Source: Lacipirellula limnantheis
GTDB taxonomy: Bacteria; Planctomycetota; Planctomycetia; Pirellulales; Lacipirellulaceae
Assembly (NCBI RefSeq): GCF_007746075.1
Contig: NZ_CP036339.1
Location: 3,811,786-3,875,785, forward strand
Direction of reading: 5' to 3'
Length of the DNA: 64,000 nt
Numbering within the stretch: position 1 is the first letter of the stretch; every line of letters begins with the position of its first letter. Below are positions 42,430 to 51,547 of this stretch, in pieces. The translations under genes were made by a program, and so were the position numbers. The notes below the pieces were generated by a model. It did no database searches. It was not told the DNA's origin and worked only from the letters and a program-made list of their open reading frames with translations.

Positions 42430-45400
42430 ATGACTACCGACGACTTCATCGACCTTCTCGAACAGCAGCGGCTCGTGCAAGACGGGGTTGCCCGCCAGCT
42501 CCGCGCCAAGTCGCGTCAGGGCGACTCTCGGATCACGCCGCAGTCGATTCTCAAGTATCTCGTCAAAAAAGACTTGGTCACTCGCGCCCAGGCCCGGGTC
42601 CTCCTCGAAACGACGCTTGTCGTCAGCGACAAGGCCGAGTCAAGCATCCTCGGTCTCACGCCGCTGGGAAGCGCCGCCGCGCCCCGACCGCCGCAGGCCA
42701 TGCCCCATATCGTCGAGGACGACGAGCTGGAGATTGTCGAGTTCGAGGACGAAGCCGATGCCACGGGCCCCGCCGCGATTGCCGAACCGTTTGACGCCGG
42801 CGCCGCGGCGTTCGATGCGCCAACCGCAATCGACGGCGGCGGCGAGCTGACCGCCGAAGAAGACCGGCCCCGCCGTTCGGCGGCCGGCAGCAAACTGCGC
42901 CCCGCGTCGCTGCGGAAGCCCAAGGGCAAGAAGTCGAGTCCTCCCAAGAAAAAGAAGTCCGGCAACGACGGTGAAAAGAGCCAGTGGGACTCGCCGCTGC
43001 TGCTCATGGGAGGCGGCGCCCTGGCGGTGTTGGTCGTGGGCAGCGTCGTCCTCTGGTGGTTGCTGTTTCGCGAGACCGCCGACAAGTCGCTGAAGGAAGC
43101 GCAGGCTGCCTTCGACGGCGGCAACTATGCGCAGGCGACCACGCTCTACAAAGAATTCGTCACTAAGTATTCGCACCACAAAGACGTCAGCGAAGCCAAA
43201 GTTCGCGCCGGCCTCTCGCAGTTGTGGGACCTGTCGGAAAGCAGCAATTTCGCAGGCGCCGCCGACCTGGCCCCGACCATCCTGACCGAGATTGAAAACG
43301 AACCAGCGTTTATCTCGAACGCCGAGCAGAGCAGCAGTATCACCACGGCCAAACAAGAGTTGTCGCAACTCCTGCCGCGCATTGCTCGCGGACTTGCCGA
43401 CCAGGCGGAAAAGGCGTCGGACGAAGAAACCGTCACGAAGCGACTGGAACAGGCGAACGTCGTCCTCGCGCTCGCTTCCAATACGAAGTACATTCCGGAT
43501 GAGCTTCGACAGACGACCCAGATCGGCGAAATTCAGGAAACTCTCGCGCTTGTCCAAACGCGATTGCAACGAAAAGTCGATCTGGCGGCGGCCCTGGCGA
43601 AGATGGCAGAAGTCACCGCCGCGGGCAAACCTGCCGAGGCGCTGAAAATTCGCGACACGCTCCTGCTCACCCATCCAGCGCTGAGCGACGACCCGTCGCT
43701 CGCAGAAGCGATTTCGAAAGTCGGGGTCGCCGAACAAGCGGCCGTGAAATTCGTCGCATCGAAGCAGGTCGCGGTAACGACGCCGGCCGAAACTTCCATC
43801 GTGGCGGAACTCGCACTTGCTGATCGTCGCGGTCCAGCGGCGACAGGGGCCGCCGCGCCCGTCGTTGTCCGCATCGATGGCGCGCTCTATGGGCTGGGCG
43901 GCGGCGATGGAGCGCTCCTCTGGCGGCGATTCGTCGGACCAGACGTCGCATCGTATCCCGTGCTGCTCCCCAGCGGCGTGGTCGTCGCCGCCGACGCGCA
44001 GCGGCACGAGCTGGCAGCGTTCGACGGCAAGAGCGGCAAGCTCGTTTGGCGGTTGCCCCTTGCAGGCAGACTGGCGACTGCCGTGCCTTTCGGCACTCGC
44101 CTGCTGGTGGCTAGCGACGCAGGGCGCATCTACGTCGTTGATCAAGCGAGCGGTGAATCAGCGGGATACGTCGAGTTTTCGCAGCCCATTCGCCAGGCGC
44201 CTGTCGTCAATGAGCGCGGCGATCGCATTTATGTCCTTGGCGAACACTCGAACCTTTATACGCTCTCGGCCGACAAGCTCGCCTGCGTCGGCGTCTACTA
44301 TCTGGGCCACTCGGCCGGAGGGGCCGCGACCCCGCCCATCGCGGTGCTTAACAAAGTCATCGTCGCCGACAACTCGGGCGCCGAGACCTGCCAAGTCCGC
44401 GTGCTCGCCCTCAACGACCAAGGCGCTCCCGACGCCGACGCGGCGAACTACCGGCTGCCAGGACTCGTGACGACGCCGCTGCAGGTCGCCGGCAGACGTT
44501 TCGCGACGGTCACCTCGCAGGGACAGGCGATCGTCTTCGAAGTGGCCGCGGGAAACGACAAGTCAGCGCTGACGCCGCTTGCCTCGCGCGACGCGAAAGA
44601 CGGCGAACAGCTGGCGCGGTTCAGCCTGCTGCATGACGGTCATCTATGGCTCGCCGCGCGCGGTCTCACCAAGCTCGCCATCTTGCCCACGGGAAACCAA
44701 TTACCGGTCCGCAGCATCGAGCGCGACTATCGCGCGGACGCTTTTGACTATCCGTTACAGTCGATTGGCAGCCTGATCATCCACGTGCGACGGCCGGCAG
44801 GGCAGGGGGGCGCGATCGTTGCGGCCATGGACGCCTCGTCAGACAAGGCCCTGTGGGAAACGGCCATCGCCGTCCCTCCCGCCGGCCCGCCGGCGGTTGA
44901 CCCCAGCAGTCAGCAAATCATTGCCGGCTCGTCATCGGGCGCCGTTTATGTGCTGAACCGCGAAGCGCTCGCGCGCCGCGTGCAGGACCAAGCCCTGCGC
45001 ATCGATTCCGCTTCGCTCAAGCCGACTCTGTTCAACGACGCGCTCGACTTGGGCGGCGGACGACTGGCCCTCGCAGGCGCCGGAGCTGCGAAGATCGTCC
45101 ACTTTCGCCCGAACGACCCGCGGCAACAATTGCGCGAGATCGAACTCCCCGGCCCGCTCAGCGGCGCCCTGACCGCGTGGGGCGAAGGCTTCGCCGCTCC
45201 CAGCGAAGTAGGACAGGTCTTCCTGTACAACGCTGACGACGCGGCAGTGGCAGCGACGCCGTTTCAGCCGGAACTCACTCCCGGCACGACGTATCGCTGG
45301 CTGCCGTCGGCCGTCGCGGGCACAGGAACCAATGCACAACTCATCGCGTCCGACGGCGTTGGCAAAATCTACCTGGTGCGACTCGCGGCTGAACCTGACG

Positions 45401-45885
45401 CTCACCTGGAGGCAACTGCGAGCGTCGACGTCGGTCCTTCGCCGCTAGTGACGCGTTTGGCCGCCGTCGGCGAAACGGCATTCGTTGGCAATCAGGCCGG
45501 TAAACTCGCTCGCTTCGCGGTTCCTGACCTCGCGCCGGGTGAAACAACCGACGTCGGCGGACAAATTGCCTGGGGTCCGTATGCCGCGAGCGATGGCGTG
45601 CTGCTCGCCAACGATGCGAACGAACTGTTGCTCGTAGGCGTCGATGGCGCCGTCAAATGGCGCCAGCCGCTCGCCCACGGCGCCGTGGGCGGCGCACCGC
45701 TGCTGGCCGACGGCCATGCATTCTTGCTTCACCCCGTCGGCATCTCGAAGGTCAACCTGGCCGATGGCAGCGACGCCGGCTTCGTCGACGTCGGCCAAAA
45801 CCTCGCGGCCGGCCCCGTCGCATTCGCAGGTCGCTTAGTGGTGGCAGCCGCGGACGGCACGCTGCTCGTCGTCAACCAGCCCTGA
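42430..45885 (+). CDS. Membrane-anchored beta-propeller protein with N-terminal helical module
   Basis: 1151 residues from the ATG at 42430 (a GTG one codon earlier is possible). Residues 1-65 are a helical module (FIDLLEQQRLVQDGVARQLR, then ILKYLVKKDLVTRAQARVLL). An acidic and then a very basic linker (KPKGKKSSPPKKKKS) leads to a TM segment at about 190-212. TPR-like repeats follow (about 215-270: AQAAFDGGNYAQATTLYKEF). From about 460 on is a PQQ-type beta-propeller with repeated blades (DGKSGKLVWRLPLAGRL, DQASGESAGYVEF). The propeller is periplasmic. Quinoprotein activity is unlikely without a visible cofactor site; protein or glycan binding is more plausible. Confidence 0.82.
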   Translation: MTTDDFIDLLEQQRLVQDGVARQLRAKSRQGDSRITPQSILKYLVKKDLVTRAQARVLLETTLVVSDKAESSILGLTPLGSAAAPRPPQAMPHIVEDDELEIVEFEDEADATGPAAIAEPFDAGAAAFDAPTAIDGGGELTAEEDRPRRSAAGSKLRPASLRKPKGKKSSPPKKKKSGNDGEKSQWDSPLLLMGGGALAVLVVGSVVLWWLLFRETADKSLKEAQAAFDGGNYAQATTLYKEFVTKYSHHKDVSEAKVRAGLSQLWDLSESSNFAGAADLAPTILTEIENEPAFISNAEQSSSITTAKQELSQLLPRIARGLADQAEKASDEETVTKRLEQANVVLALASNTKYIPDELRQTTQIGEIQETLALVQTRLQRKVDLAAALAKMAEVTAAGKPAEALKIRDTLLLTHPALSDDPSLAEAISKVGVAEQAAVKFVASKQVAVTTPAETSIVAELALADRRGPAATGAAAPVVVRIDGALYGLGGGDGALLWRRFVGPDVASYPVLLPSGVVVAADAQRHELAAFDGKSGKLVWRLPLAGRLATAVPFGTRLLVASDAGRIYVVDQASGESAGYVEFSQPIRQAPVVNERGDRIYVLGEHSNLYTLSADKLACVGVYYLGHSAGGAATPPIAVLNKVIVADNSGAETCQVRVLALNDQGAPDADAANYRLPGLVTTPLQVAGRRFATVTSQGQAIVFEVAAGNDKSALTPLASRDAKDGEQLARFSLLHDGHLWLAARGLTKLAILPTGNQLPVRSIERDYRADAFDYPLQSIGSLIIHVRRPAGQGGAIVAAMDASSDKALWETAIAVPPAGPPAVDPSSQQIIAGSSSGAVYVLNREALARRVQDQALRIDSASLKPTLFNDALDLGGGRLALAGAGAAKIVHFRPNDPRQQLREIELPGPLSGALTAWGEGFAAPSEVGQVFLYNADDAAVAATPFQPELTPGTTYRWLPSAVAGTGTNAQLIASDGVGKIYLVRLAAEPDAHLEATASVDVGPSPLVTRLAAVGETAFVGNQAGKLARFAVPDLAPGETTDVGGQIAWGPYAASDGVLLANDANELLLVGVDGAVKWRQPLAHGAVGGAPLLADGHAFLLHPVGISKVNLADGSDAGFVDVGQNLAAGPVAFAGRLVVAAADGTLLVVNQP

Positions 45886-45917
45886 TCCGCGAGCACTTTC
45901 CGCAGTTCATCATCTCC

Positions 45918-48416
45918 ATGCGCACCTTCCCAGAATTCGCGATTCGCGTCAGCATCATCTGCATGCTGTGGGCCTGCGCGCCAAGGTGGAGTGCACCCCA
46001 CGCCTGGGCGCAGGAGTCGTCGACCCCGGCGGGGGGAGCGGCAGCTGCGAGCGCGCCGGCGGCCGCGTCGGGCTCCGCAACTGACGAGGCGGTCGAGATC
46101 GCCGTTCCCCTCCTCGAGCGCTCGCCGTTCGACCGAATCACGCTCGACGCGGCGAATCAGAACGCGGTGATCGAAACAGTCGTTCTCGACCTTCCCAATC
46201 GACAACTCCCCAACCCGCTGCCGACCACCGGTTCGCTCGATATCCGCCGTCTGCGCCACCCCTCGATTCCTTATACGGTGCAGTGGGCCGCGATTACCAA
46301 GGTCGAATTCTTCGAACAAATGCTTCTCGCCGAAGCCGAGCGGCTCACGGCCGAAGGCAAGTTCGGCGACGCCTTCGAATATCTGGCGTTCCTCACCGCC
46401 AACTATCCGCAGCTGCCGGGGCTCGAGCAGGCGCTGCAGACCCACCTCTGGCGCGAGGCTTCCGCCTCTTACGCGGCCAAGAAGCACGCCGAGGCGTGGC
46501 CGGCGCTAGTGGCGCTCTACGAGCGCAACGCGAACTATCCCCGGCTGGTCAACGCCGTCCAGGCGGTGAGCGACGACTTGATCGCCCGCAGGTTGCAGGA
46601 TCGCGACTACGCCGCCGCGCGAACGCTCGTCGAAGCACTCTCCCGCAGCTTCCCCAAGCTCAACCTCGCCAATGTCGCGCGCTGGCAGGGCCAGTTCCAG
46701 AGCGACGCCGAGGCGCAGCTCGCCCGAGCGCGGAAGGCGTTCGCTGCGAAAGACTATGGCGAGGCGCGCGACGCCATTGCCTTCGCCCGCTCGATCATGC
46801 CCGACATTCCCGGCGGCGTCGAACTGTGGAAAGAAATCCAAGCGACGGCGCCCGAAATTCGCGTCGGCGTGACGCAACCGGCTCCGCCGGGCGTCATGTC
46901 GCAGACGCCGACGTGGGCCGCAGCGCGAGTGAGCGACCTCGTCAATCCGCGGCTGGTGGAAATGGTCGACTTCGGCGCTGAAGGCGGCGTTTACGCATCG
47001 CGCTGGAGCGACTTGAAAGCCAGCGACGACGGACTCCGCACAGCGATCACGTTGAAGCCCCTTGCGGTCGAACGCGGCCTCCGCGCGAGCACCCTCGCCC
47101 TCCGACTAGTCGAAATGGCAAGCCTGCAAGGCGATCGCGCCCAGGCCGATTTCGCTGCCCTCACTGCCGGCGTCCAGTTGACGAAGGGCCGCGGCGTTGA
47201 AATTGTCTGGCGGCGCCCGCACGTCCGCCCGGAGGCGTTCTTGCAAATTCCGCTGCGCTGGCTCGCAACGGCGAGCGAGGCGCCGGGGCTGTGGTTTGAT
47301 CCGCAGCCGGCCAAGCGAGACGGCATCGAGCACCCCTTCGAGCGTTCCAGTCCCCCCTCCGCCGCTGCGGGGGAACCGCGACTCGTCGTCGAAATGCAAT
47401 ATCCCGACGACGAGTCGATGCTCGACGCCTTGATGCGCAACGACGTCGACGCCATCGACCGCGTGCCGCCCTGGCAACTCGCGAGCGTCGAGAACGCCGC
47501 CACGGTCTCGGTGGTCCCCTACCGATTGCCGACCGTCCATGTGCTGATCCCCAATCCTGCCAATCCTCTGCTGGAGGTCCGCGAATTTCGCCGCGCCCTC
47601 AACTATGGAATCGACGCCGAAAGCATCGTGCGGGACATCATCCTCGGCGGCGAAACTCGCGCCGGCTTTCGCACGCTCAGCGGTCCCTTCCCGGCCGGCG
47701 TGACGCTGAACGACCCCGGAGGTTATGCCTACAACCCCGAGGTGGCCCCGCGGCCCTACGAACCGCGCCTGGCGGCCCTACTCGCCGGCGTCGCCAGGAC
47801 GACGCTTGCCAAACGCGAGGAAGAAAAGAAAAAGGCCGAGGCGGAAGCCAAGGCCAAAGCGGCAGCCGCCACTGAGCCCCCAACGACCGAAGGAGACGCC
47901 GCGAAGAAACCAGCGGCTTCTAGCGATGCTCCCGCAGCCGAGACGCCCGCCCCGCCCCCGGCGCCGCTGATCCTCGCCCATGCCGCCGACCCGGTCGCCC
48001 GGCTGTCGTGTCAAACAATCAAGTTGCAACTCGACCTGATTGGCATCCCGATCAAGCTCGCCGAATTCAAAGGTTCCGCCCCGCCTGCCGAACTCAAGTA
48101 CGACTTGCTCTACGCTGAACTCGCCGTTTGGGAGCCCGTGTACGACGCCCGCCGGTTGCTTGGCGCCACTGGCGTCGCGGGGCGTGCCAGCGCCATGATG
48201 GCCGCCGCCCTCGATCAACTCGACCGTGCGGAGAATTGGAACCAGGCCCGCGACCAGCTGCGCGAAATCCACCGCATCGCTCACTACGATCTGCCGTTGA
48301 TTCCGCTCTGGCAAACGGTTAACCATTTCGCCCACCGCAAGTCGCTCAGCGGCGTCGGCGCGTCGCCAGTCACCCTGTATCAGAATCTCGCTAATTGGCG
48401 TAAGTCGATCGAATAG
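45918..48416 (+). CDS. Periplasmic solute-binding protein family 5 with N-terminal TPR-like region
   Basis: 832 residues from the ATG at 45918. The signal peptide is FAIRVSIICMLWACAPRWSA, ending near AWAQ. Residues about 130-310 are helical TPR-like repeats (LLAEAERLTAEGKFGDAFEY). A family-5 (peptide/nickel) solute-binding domain follows (about 320-830), with VSDLVNPRLVEMVDFGAEGG and VREFRRALNYGIDAESIVRD. A charged, Lys/Glu/Ala-rich insert sits near 635-680. No ABC permease or ATPase is encoded nearby, so it is unlikely to feed a normal importer. It lies 32 bases after the propeller gene and 8 before the next, hence in the same transcript. Confidence 0.8.
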   Translation: MRTFPEFAIRVSIICMLWACAPRWSAPHAWAQESSTPAGGAAAASAPAAASGSATDEAVEIAVPLLERSPFDRITLDAANQNAVIETVVLDLPNRQLPNPLPTTGSLDIRRLRHPSIPYTVQWAAITKVEFFEQMLLAEAERLTAEGKFGDAFEYLAFLTANYPQLPGLEQALQTHLWREASASYAAKKHAEAWPALVALYERNANYPRLVNAVQAVSDDLIARRLQDRDYAAARTLVEALSRSFPKLNLANVARWQGQFQSDAEAQLARARKAFAAKDYGEARDAIAFARSIMPDIPGGVELWKEIQATAPEIRVGVTQPAPPGVMSQTPTWAAARVSDLVNPRLVEMVDFGAEGGVYASRWSDLKASDDGLRTAITLKPLAVERGLRASTLALRLVEMASLQGDRAQADFAALTAGVQLTKGRGVEIVWRRPHVRPEAFLQIPLRWLATASEAPGLWFDPQPAKRDGIEHPFERSSPPSAAAGEPRLVVEMQYPDDESMLDALMRNDVDAIDRVPPWQLASVENAATVSVVPYRLPTVHVLIPNPANPLLEVREFRRALNYGIDAESIVRDIILGGETRAGFRTLSGPFPAGVTLNDPGGYAYNPEVAPRPYEPRLAALLAGVARTTLAKREEEKKKAEAEAKAKAAAATEPPTTEGDAAKKPAASSDAPAAETPAPPPAPLILAHAADPVARLSCQTIKLQLDLIGIPIKLAEFKGSAPPAELKYDLLYAELAVWEPVYDARRLLGATGVAGRASAMMAAALDQLDRAENWNQARDQLREIHRIAHYDLPLIPLWQTVNHFAHRKSLSGVGASPVTLYQNLANWRKSIE

Positions 48417-48424
48417 GAATCGCG

Positions 48425-49939
48425 TTGCCGCCCTCCACCATTCACCAACGACCTCCGTCGCGTCCCCGCTGCTTGAGCGGCCGGACGTCGTGGTTAGCCT
48501 GCGCGGCGATGTTGGTCGCTGGCTCGCTGGACGCCCGCGCCGCTGAACGCGCCGTGTGGGAACATTCGCCCTACCGAGTCCTCGCAACCCTCGCCGTCGA
48601 CGACCACTCCCGCCCGCAGCTTGACCTGCCAACCTCGCTGAGCGGACAAATCGCCGCCCGCGTCGAAGGTTCGCTCCGTCCGCTCTGGGACTTCAAGATT
48701 GATAGCCCCGACGCTGGGGCCGCCCGCCGGCAATGTTTTGAGCTGCGTGAGATTCCTTGGGATGAACTCTCGGCCGACCAGAAAGCCAATGACAAGCTCC
48801 TCTGGCTCGGCGTGCGGGTCCTCCCGCATGGCTACGAGCTCGCGGCTCGCGAATTCGACGTCCACATGCGCCGGTGGGGCCCCGTCCAACGCCGCGTCGT
48901 TCAACAGTCCTCGTTTCTGGCAGAAGCGAGTTTCGAGCTGCTGCAGGCGACGTTTTCGCCGCTGGCCATGGTCGAGCCCATCGAGGGCAACGATGAACAA
49001 GTGCAACTTGTCTTTCGAGGCAGCCAGTTGCCCCGACCATCCGGCGAGGAAAGCTTCGTGACGCCAGGCGAGGCGTACTTGCCGCTGCTGCGCCGCACCG
49101 ATCGCTCGGGCAAAGTGATTGAAGGCGGCATCCTTCCCGTCCCCTGGACCTATCTCACGGCCACCGAAGCCAACGATGCCGGTTGGCTCGCCAGCGTCCA
49201 CAGCGGGGTGCGTCGCCCTTTCGGAACTGGCAAGAAGGGCCTCGTCGAACAAATCGCCGTCGGCCTCCGTCTGCCGCCCGGCGCGACGCCCGTCCGCTTC
49301 CACGCCCGCACCGATAAGTCGCAAGGGCTCGCCGGCTACGAAGTCTTTCGCGAAACGCCCGACGGCGGCAGCGAACGCGTCGGCGTCACCGATCGTAACG
49401 GCATGATTGTCGTCCCGCCAAACGGCGCAGCAGTCTCGATGCTCATGCTCCGCAGCGACGGGCAAGTCCTCGCCAAGGTGCCGGTGGCCAGCGGCGGCAG
49501 CGACGTCCAGCAAACGCCCATCGCCGACAATGTGACCCGGCTGCAAGCGCAGGCCGAGGCACAAGTCGTTCGTGAAGAACTCATCGACCTCGTGGCTCGG
49601 CGCGCAATCGTGATGGGCCGGGTGAAGGCGATGCTCAAGAAAAACCGCATCGACGACGCCAAGGAGCTGATGAGCGAGCTCGACGCGATGCCGTCGCCGT
49701 CGGTCTTCGGTCGCACCATCGAAAACGCGGCCCGTCGCATTCCGAAGTCCGACGACGCATCGGTGCAGAAACGAATCGATTCGCTCTTCAGTTCAACGCG
49801 CGACATGCTGACGAAGTTTCTGAACACCCGCCCCGTCACCGAGCTGCAAGACCAGGTGAACGAGGCGGCCAAGACTCAGCCCCCGGCCGCTGCCGAGACG
49901 ACCGAAGCGCCCGCCGACGCGGCGGCGCCGACTAGCTGA
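48425..49939 (+). CDS. Exported protein of unknown function, last gene of the ExbBD cluster
   Basis: 504 residues from a TTG 8 bases after the previous stop. The signal-like run is TSWLACAAMLVAGSLDARA, so an internal start nearer this is possible. Residues about 45-300 are beta-rich with no motif I know. About 290-345 resemble a beta-sandwich (AGYEVFRETPDGGSERVGVT). The C-terminal third is helical, probably coiled coil (LQAQAEAQVVREELIDLVAR), ending in an Ala/Glu/Pro tail. The gene overlaps the convergent kinase gene by 8 bases. Its fixed place suggests a periplasmic partner of the solute-binding protein. I do not recognise the family. Confidence 0.72.
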   Translation: MPPSTIHQRPPSRPRCLSGRTSWLACAAMLVAGSLDARAAERAVWEHSPYRVLATLAVDDHSRPQLDLPTSLSGQIAARVEGSLRPLWDFKIDSPDAGAARRQCFELREIPWDELSADQKANDKLLWLGVRVLPHGYELAAREFDVHMRRWGPVQRRVVQQSSFLAEASFELLQATFSPLAMVEPIEGNDEQVQLVFRGSQLPRPSGEESFVTPGEAYLPLLRRTDRSGKVIEGGILPVPWTYLTATEANDAGWLASVHSGVRRPFGTGKKGLVEQIAVGLRLPPGATPVRFHARTDKSQGLAGYEVFRETPDGGSERVGVTDRNGMIVVPPNGAAVSMLMLRSDGQVLAKVPVASGGSDVQQTPIADNVTRLQAQAEAQVVREELIDLVARRAIVMGRVKAMLKKNRIDDAKELMSELDAMPSPSVFGRTIENAARRIPKSDDASVQKRIDSLFSSTRDMLTKFLNTRPVTELQDQVNEAAKTQPPAAAETTEAPADAAAPTS

Positions 49940-51293
49940 AAATCGCCAGTGCCGCGGCCGCAATCGCCACGATCATCGCCATTCCGAGCAGCATAAACAG
50001 GCCGAAGCTCACGCCCGCCCATTCCCATGGCTTGACGGCCGCTGGCCCCGCCGACTTGGAAAAGATTAGCGCCGAGTCGCCGAGCGTCATGGGCAGCCCC
50101 GCCAGCGGCATGGCAGTCGATGTTCGTGTCGGCGTTTGTTCGCCCGTGTCGATATCGCCGGGGTCGACCGTCACCGTGTCCGCCAAGTTTCCGGCAATAA
50201 ACGACTTCTCGCCCGGGTCCGCGGCGTACTGGCCAATCTGACGCCACGTATTTTCGTCGGCCGTCGCCGTCCAGGGGCGTAGCCGCTCGACCACTTCGGC
50301 GGCTGATCCGATCCGCTCTTCAGGCCGCTTGTGCATCATCTGGGCGATCAATTCCGCCAGCGCTTGATCGAGCTGCGGCGTGAAGCGCGTCGGCGTCAAC
50401 GGCGCCTCTTCCAAGTGGCGACGCAGCTTGTCGCGCGTGGCGCCCCCTGGGTACGGCACCTTCCCCGTCACGGCGTAGTAGAGCGTGCAGCCAAGCGAAT
50501 AAATATCGCACGATCGCCGCACTTCGCCCGGATTGGTGATCGCTTCCGGTGCGATGAAGTCGGGCGTGCCGACGATATGTCGAGGCCCCCCCGCCGCGGC
50601 CGGCGCGTCTGAAGAGAACGAGGCCAGTCCCAGGTCCGTCAACTTCGTCAAACCCTCCGGCGTGACGAGCAAGTTGCCAGGCTTCACGTCGCGATGCACC
50701 AGCCCGCGTTCGTGCGCGTACGCCAGCGCCTCGGCTCCCTGCGACACGACCAGCGCCGCCTGCCGCTCGGTCAGCGGGCCATGATGTCGTACGAGGCGAC
50801 GAAGATCGCTGCCGGGCACGAATTCAGTAACGAGGAAATAGGTCTCGCCTTCTTTATCGGCGAACGACAGGCGCACCAGATTGGGATGATCGAGCTGCGC
50901 CTGCGCGCGGATTTCGCGCCGGAAGGCCTCGATCGAGCGCGGGTCCATCTGCGTTTTGGGCAGTACCTTGATCGCCTCGATCCGCCCCAGCAGGAAATGC
51001 TCTCCCTTGAACACGTATCCCATCCCGCCGTGACCGATCGCGTCCAGAATTCGATACGGCCCCAGCGTGAACTTGGTCCGACCATGCCGAAGTTGCTCAG
51101 CTTGCCAAGGATTGAGGTAGCCCAGCTTGATCAATTGCTCGCTGAGCACGTCGTCGGAGAGATTGTTCAGCGAGCGAATCCCCGATCGCAACGGATCGAC
51201 CATCGCATGCCAGGCGCGGTCAATTTGCTCCTGCGTCAGCAATCCGCTGGCGAGGCCCGCTTCTTCAAGAATGGAGTGATGCGCGTGCGCCAA
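49932..51293 (-). CDS. Membrane-anchored Ser/Thr protein kinase
   Basis: 453 residues. An N-terminal helical module at 1-75 (LLTQEQIDRAW, then LGYLNPWQAEQLRHGRTKFT) precedes the kinase domain, about 75-340. Glycine loop IGHGGMGYVFKG, lysine in EAIKVLP, catalytic loop VHRDVKPGNLL, metal motif DLGLASF and the region IVGTPDFIAPEAI are all intact, so it should be active. The C-terminal TM segment is VSFGLFMLLGMAMIVAIAAA (about 428-447). It phosphorylates unknown Ser/Thr targets from the inner membrane. The stop overlaps the convergent ExbBD cluster by eight bases. Confidence 0.92.
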   Translation of the reverse strand: MAHAHHSILEEAGLASGLLTQEQIDRAWHAMVDPLRSGIRSLNNLSDDVLSEQLIKLGYLNPWQAEQLRHGRTKFTLGPYRILDAIGHGGMGYVFKGEHFLLGRIEAIKVLPKTQMDPRSIEAFRREIRAQAQLDHPNLVRLSFADKEGETYFLVTEFVPGSDLRRLVRHHGPLTERQAALVVSQGAEALAYAHERGLVHRDVKPGNLLVTPEGLTKLTDLGLASFSSDAPAAAGGPRHIVGTPDFIAPEAITNPGEVRRSCDIYSLGCTLYYAVTGKVPYPGGATRDKLRRHLEEAPLTPTRFTPQLDQALAELIAQMMHKRPEERIGSAAEVVERLRPWTATADENTWRQIGQYAADPGEKSFIAGNLADTVTVDPGDIDTGEQTPTRTSTAMPLAGLPMTLGDSALIFSKSAGPAAVKPWEWAGVSFGLFMLLGMAMIVAIAAAALAIFS

Positions 51294-51547
51294 AGAACGC
51301 TCGATGCCGTGTTACTGAGTCCGCGGCGCGCCGCCGCGCTCGCGGGGAATAGCAGCCGACTCGCCGCCATATTATAGCCCATGCAACACCAGGGCCAGAG
51401 TCGCCCCTAACGGCCGATCGGGCCGCAAATCCTCATGCTTTGAGCCCGTCGTCGAGGCAACGATCGCTGACGAATGCCGAGAGAAAGGAACCGCGCGGCG
51501 TAATCGCCGGGGGTCTCGGCATCGCAGGACGTCGTTGCTCCCGTCGA

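Noticed and set aside
42430-45885. PQQ-dependent dehydrogenase
   Set aside because: Only the propeller repeat pattern is present; no cofactor-binding disulfide or catalytic acid is recognisable, and the rest is TM, TPR and linker.
45918-48416. Component of a peptide ABC importer
   Set aside because: No permease or ATPase gene lies within at least 11 kb on either side; the nearest ABC genes (60.8-63.9 kb) are an exporter type.
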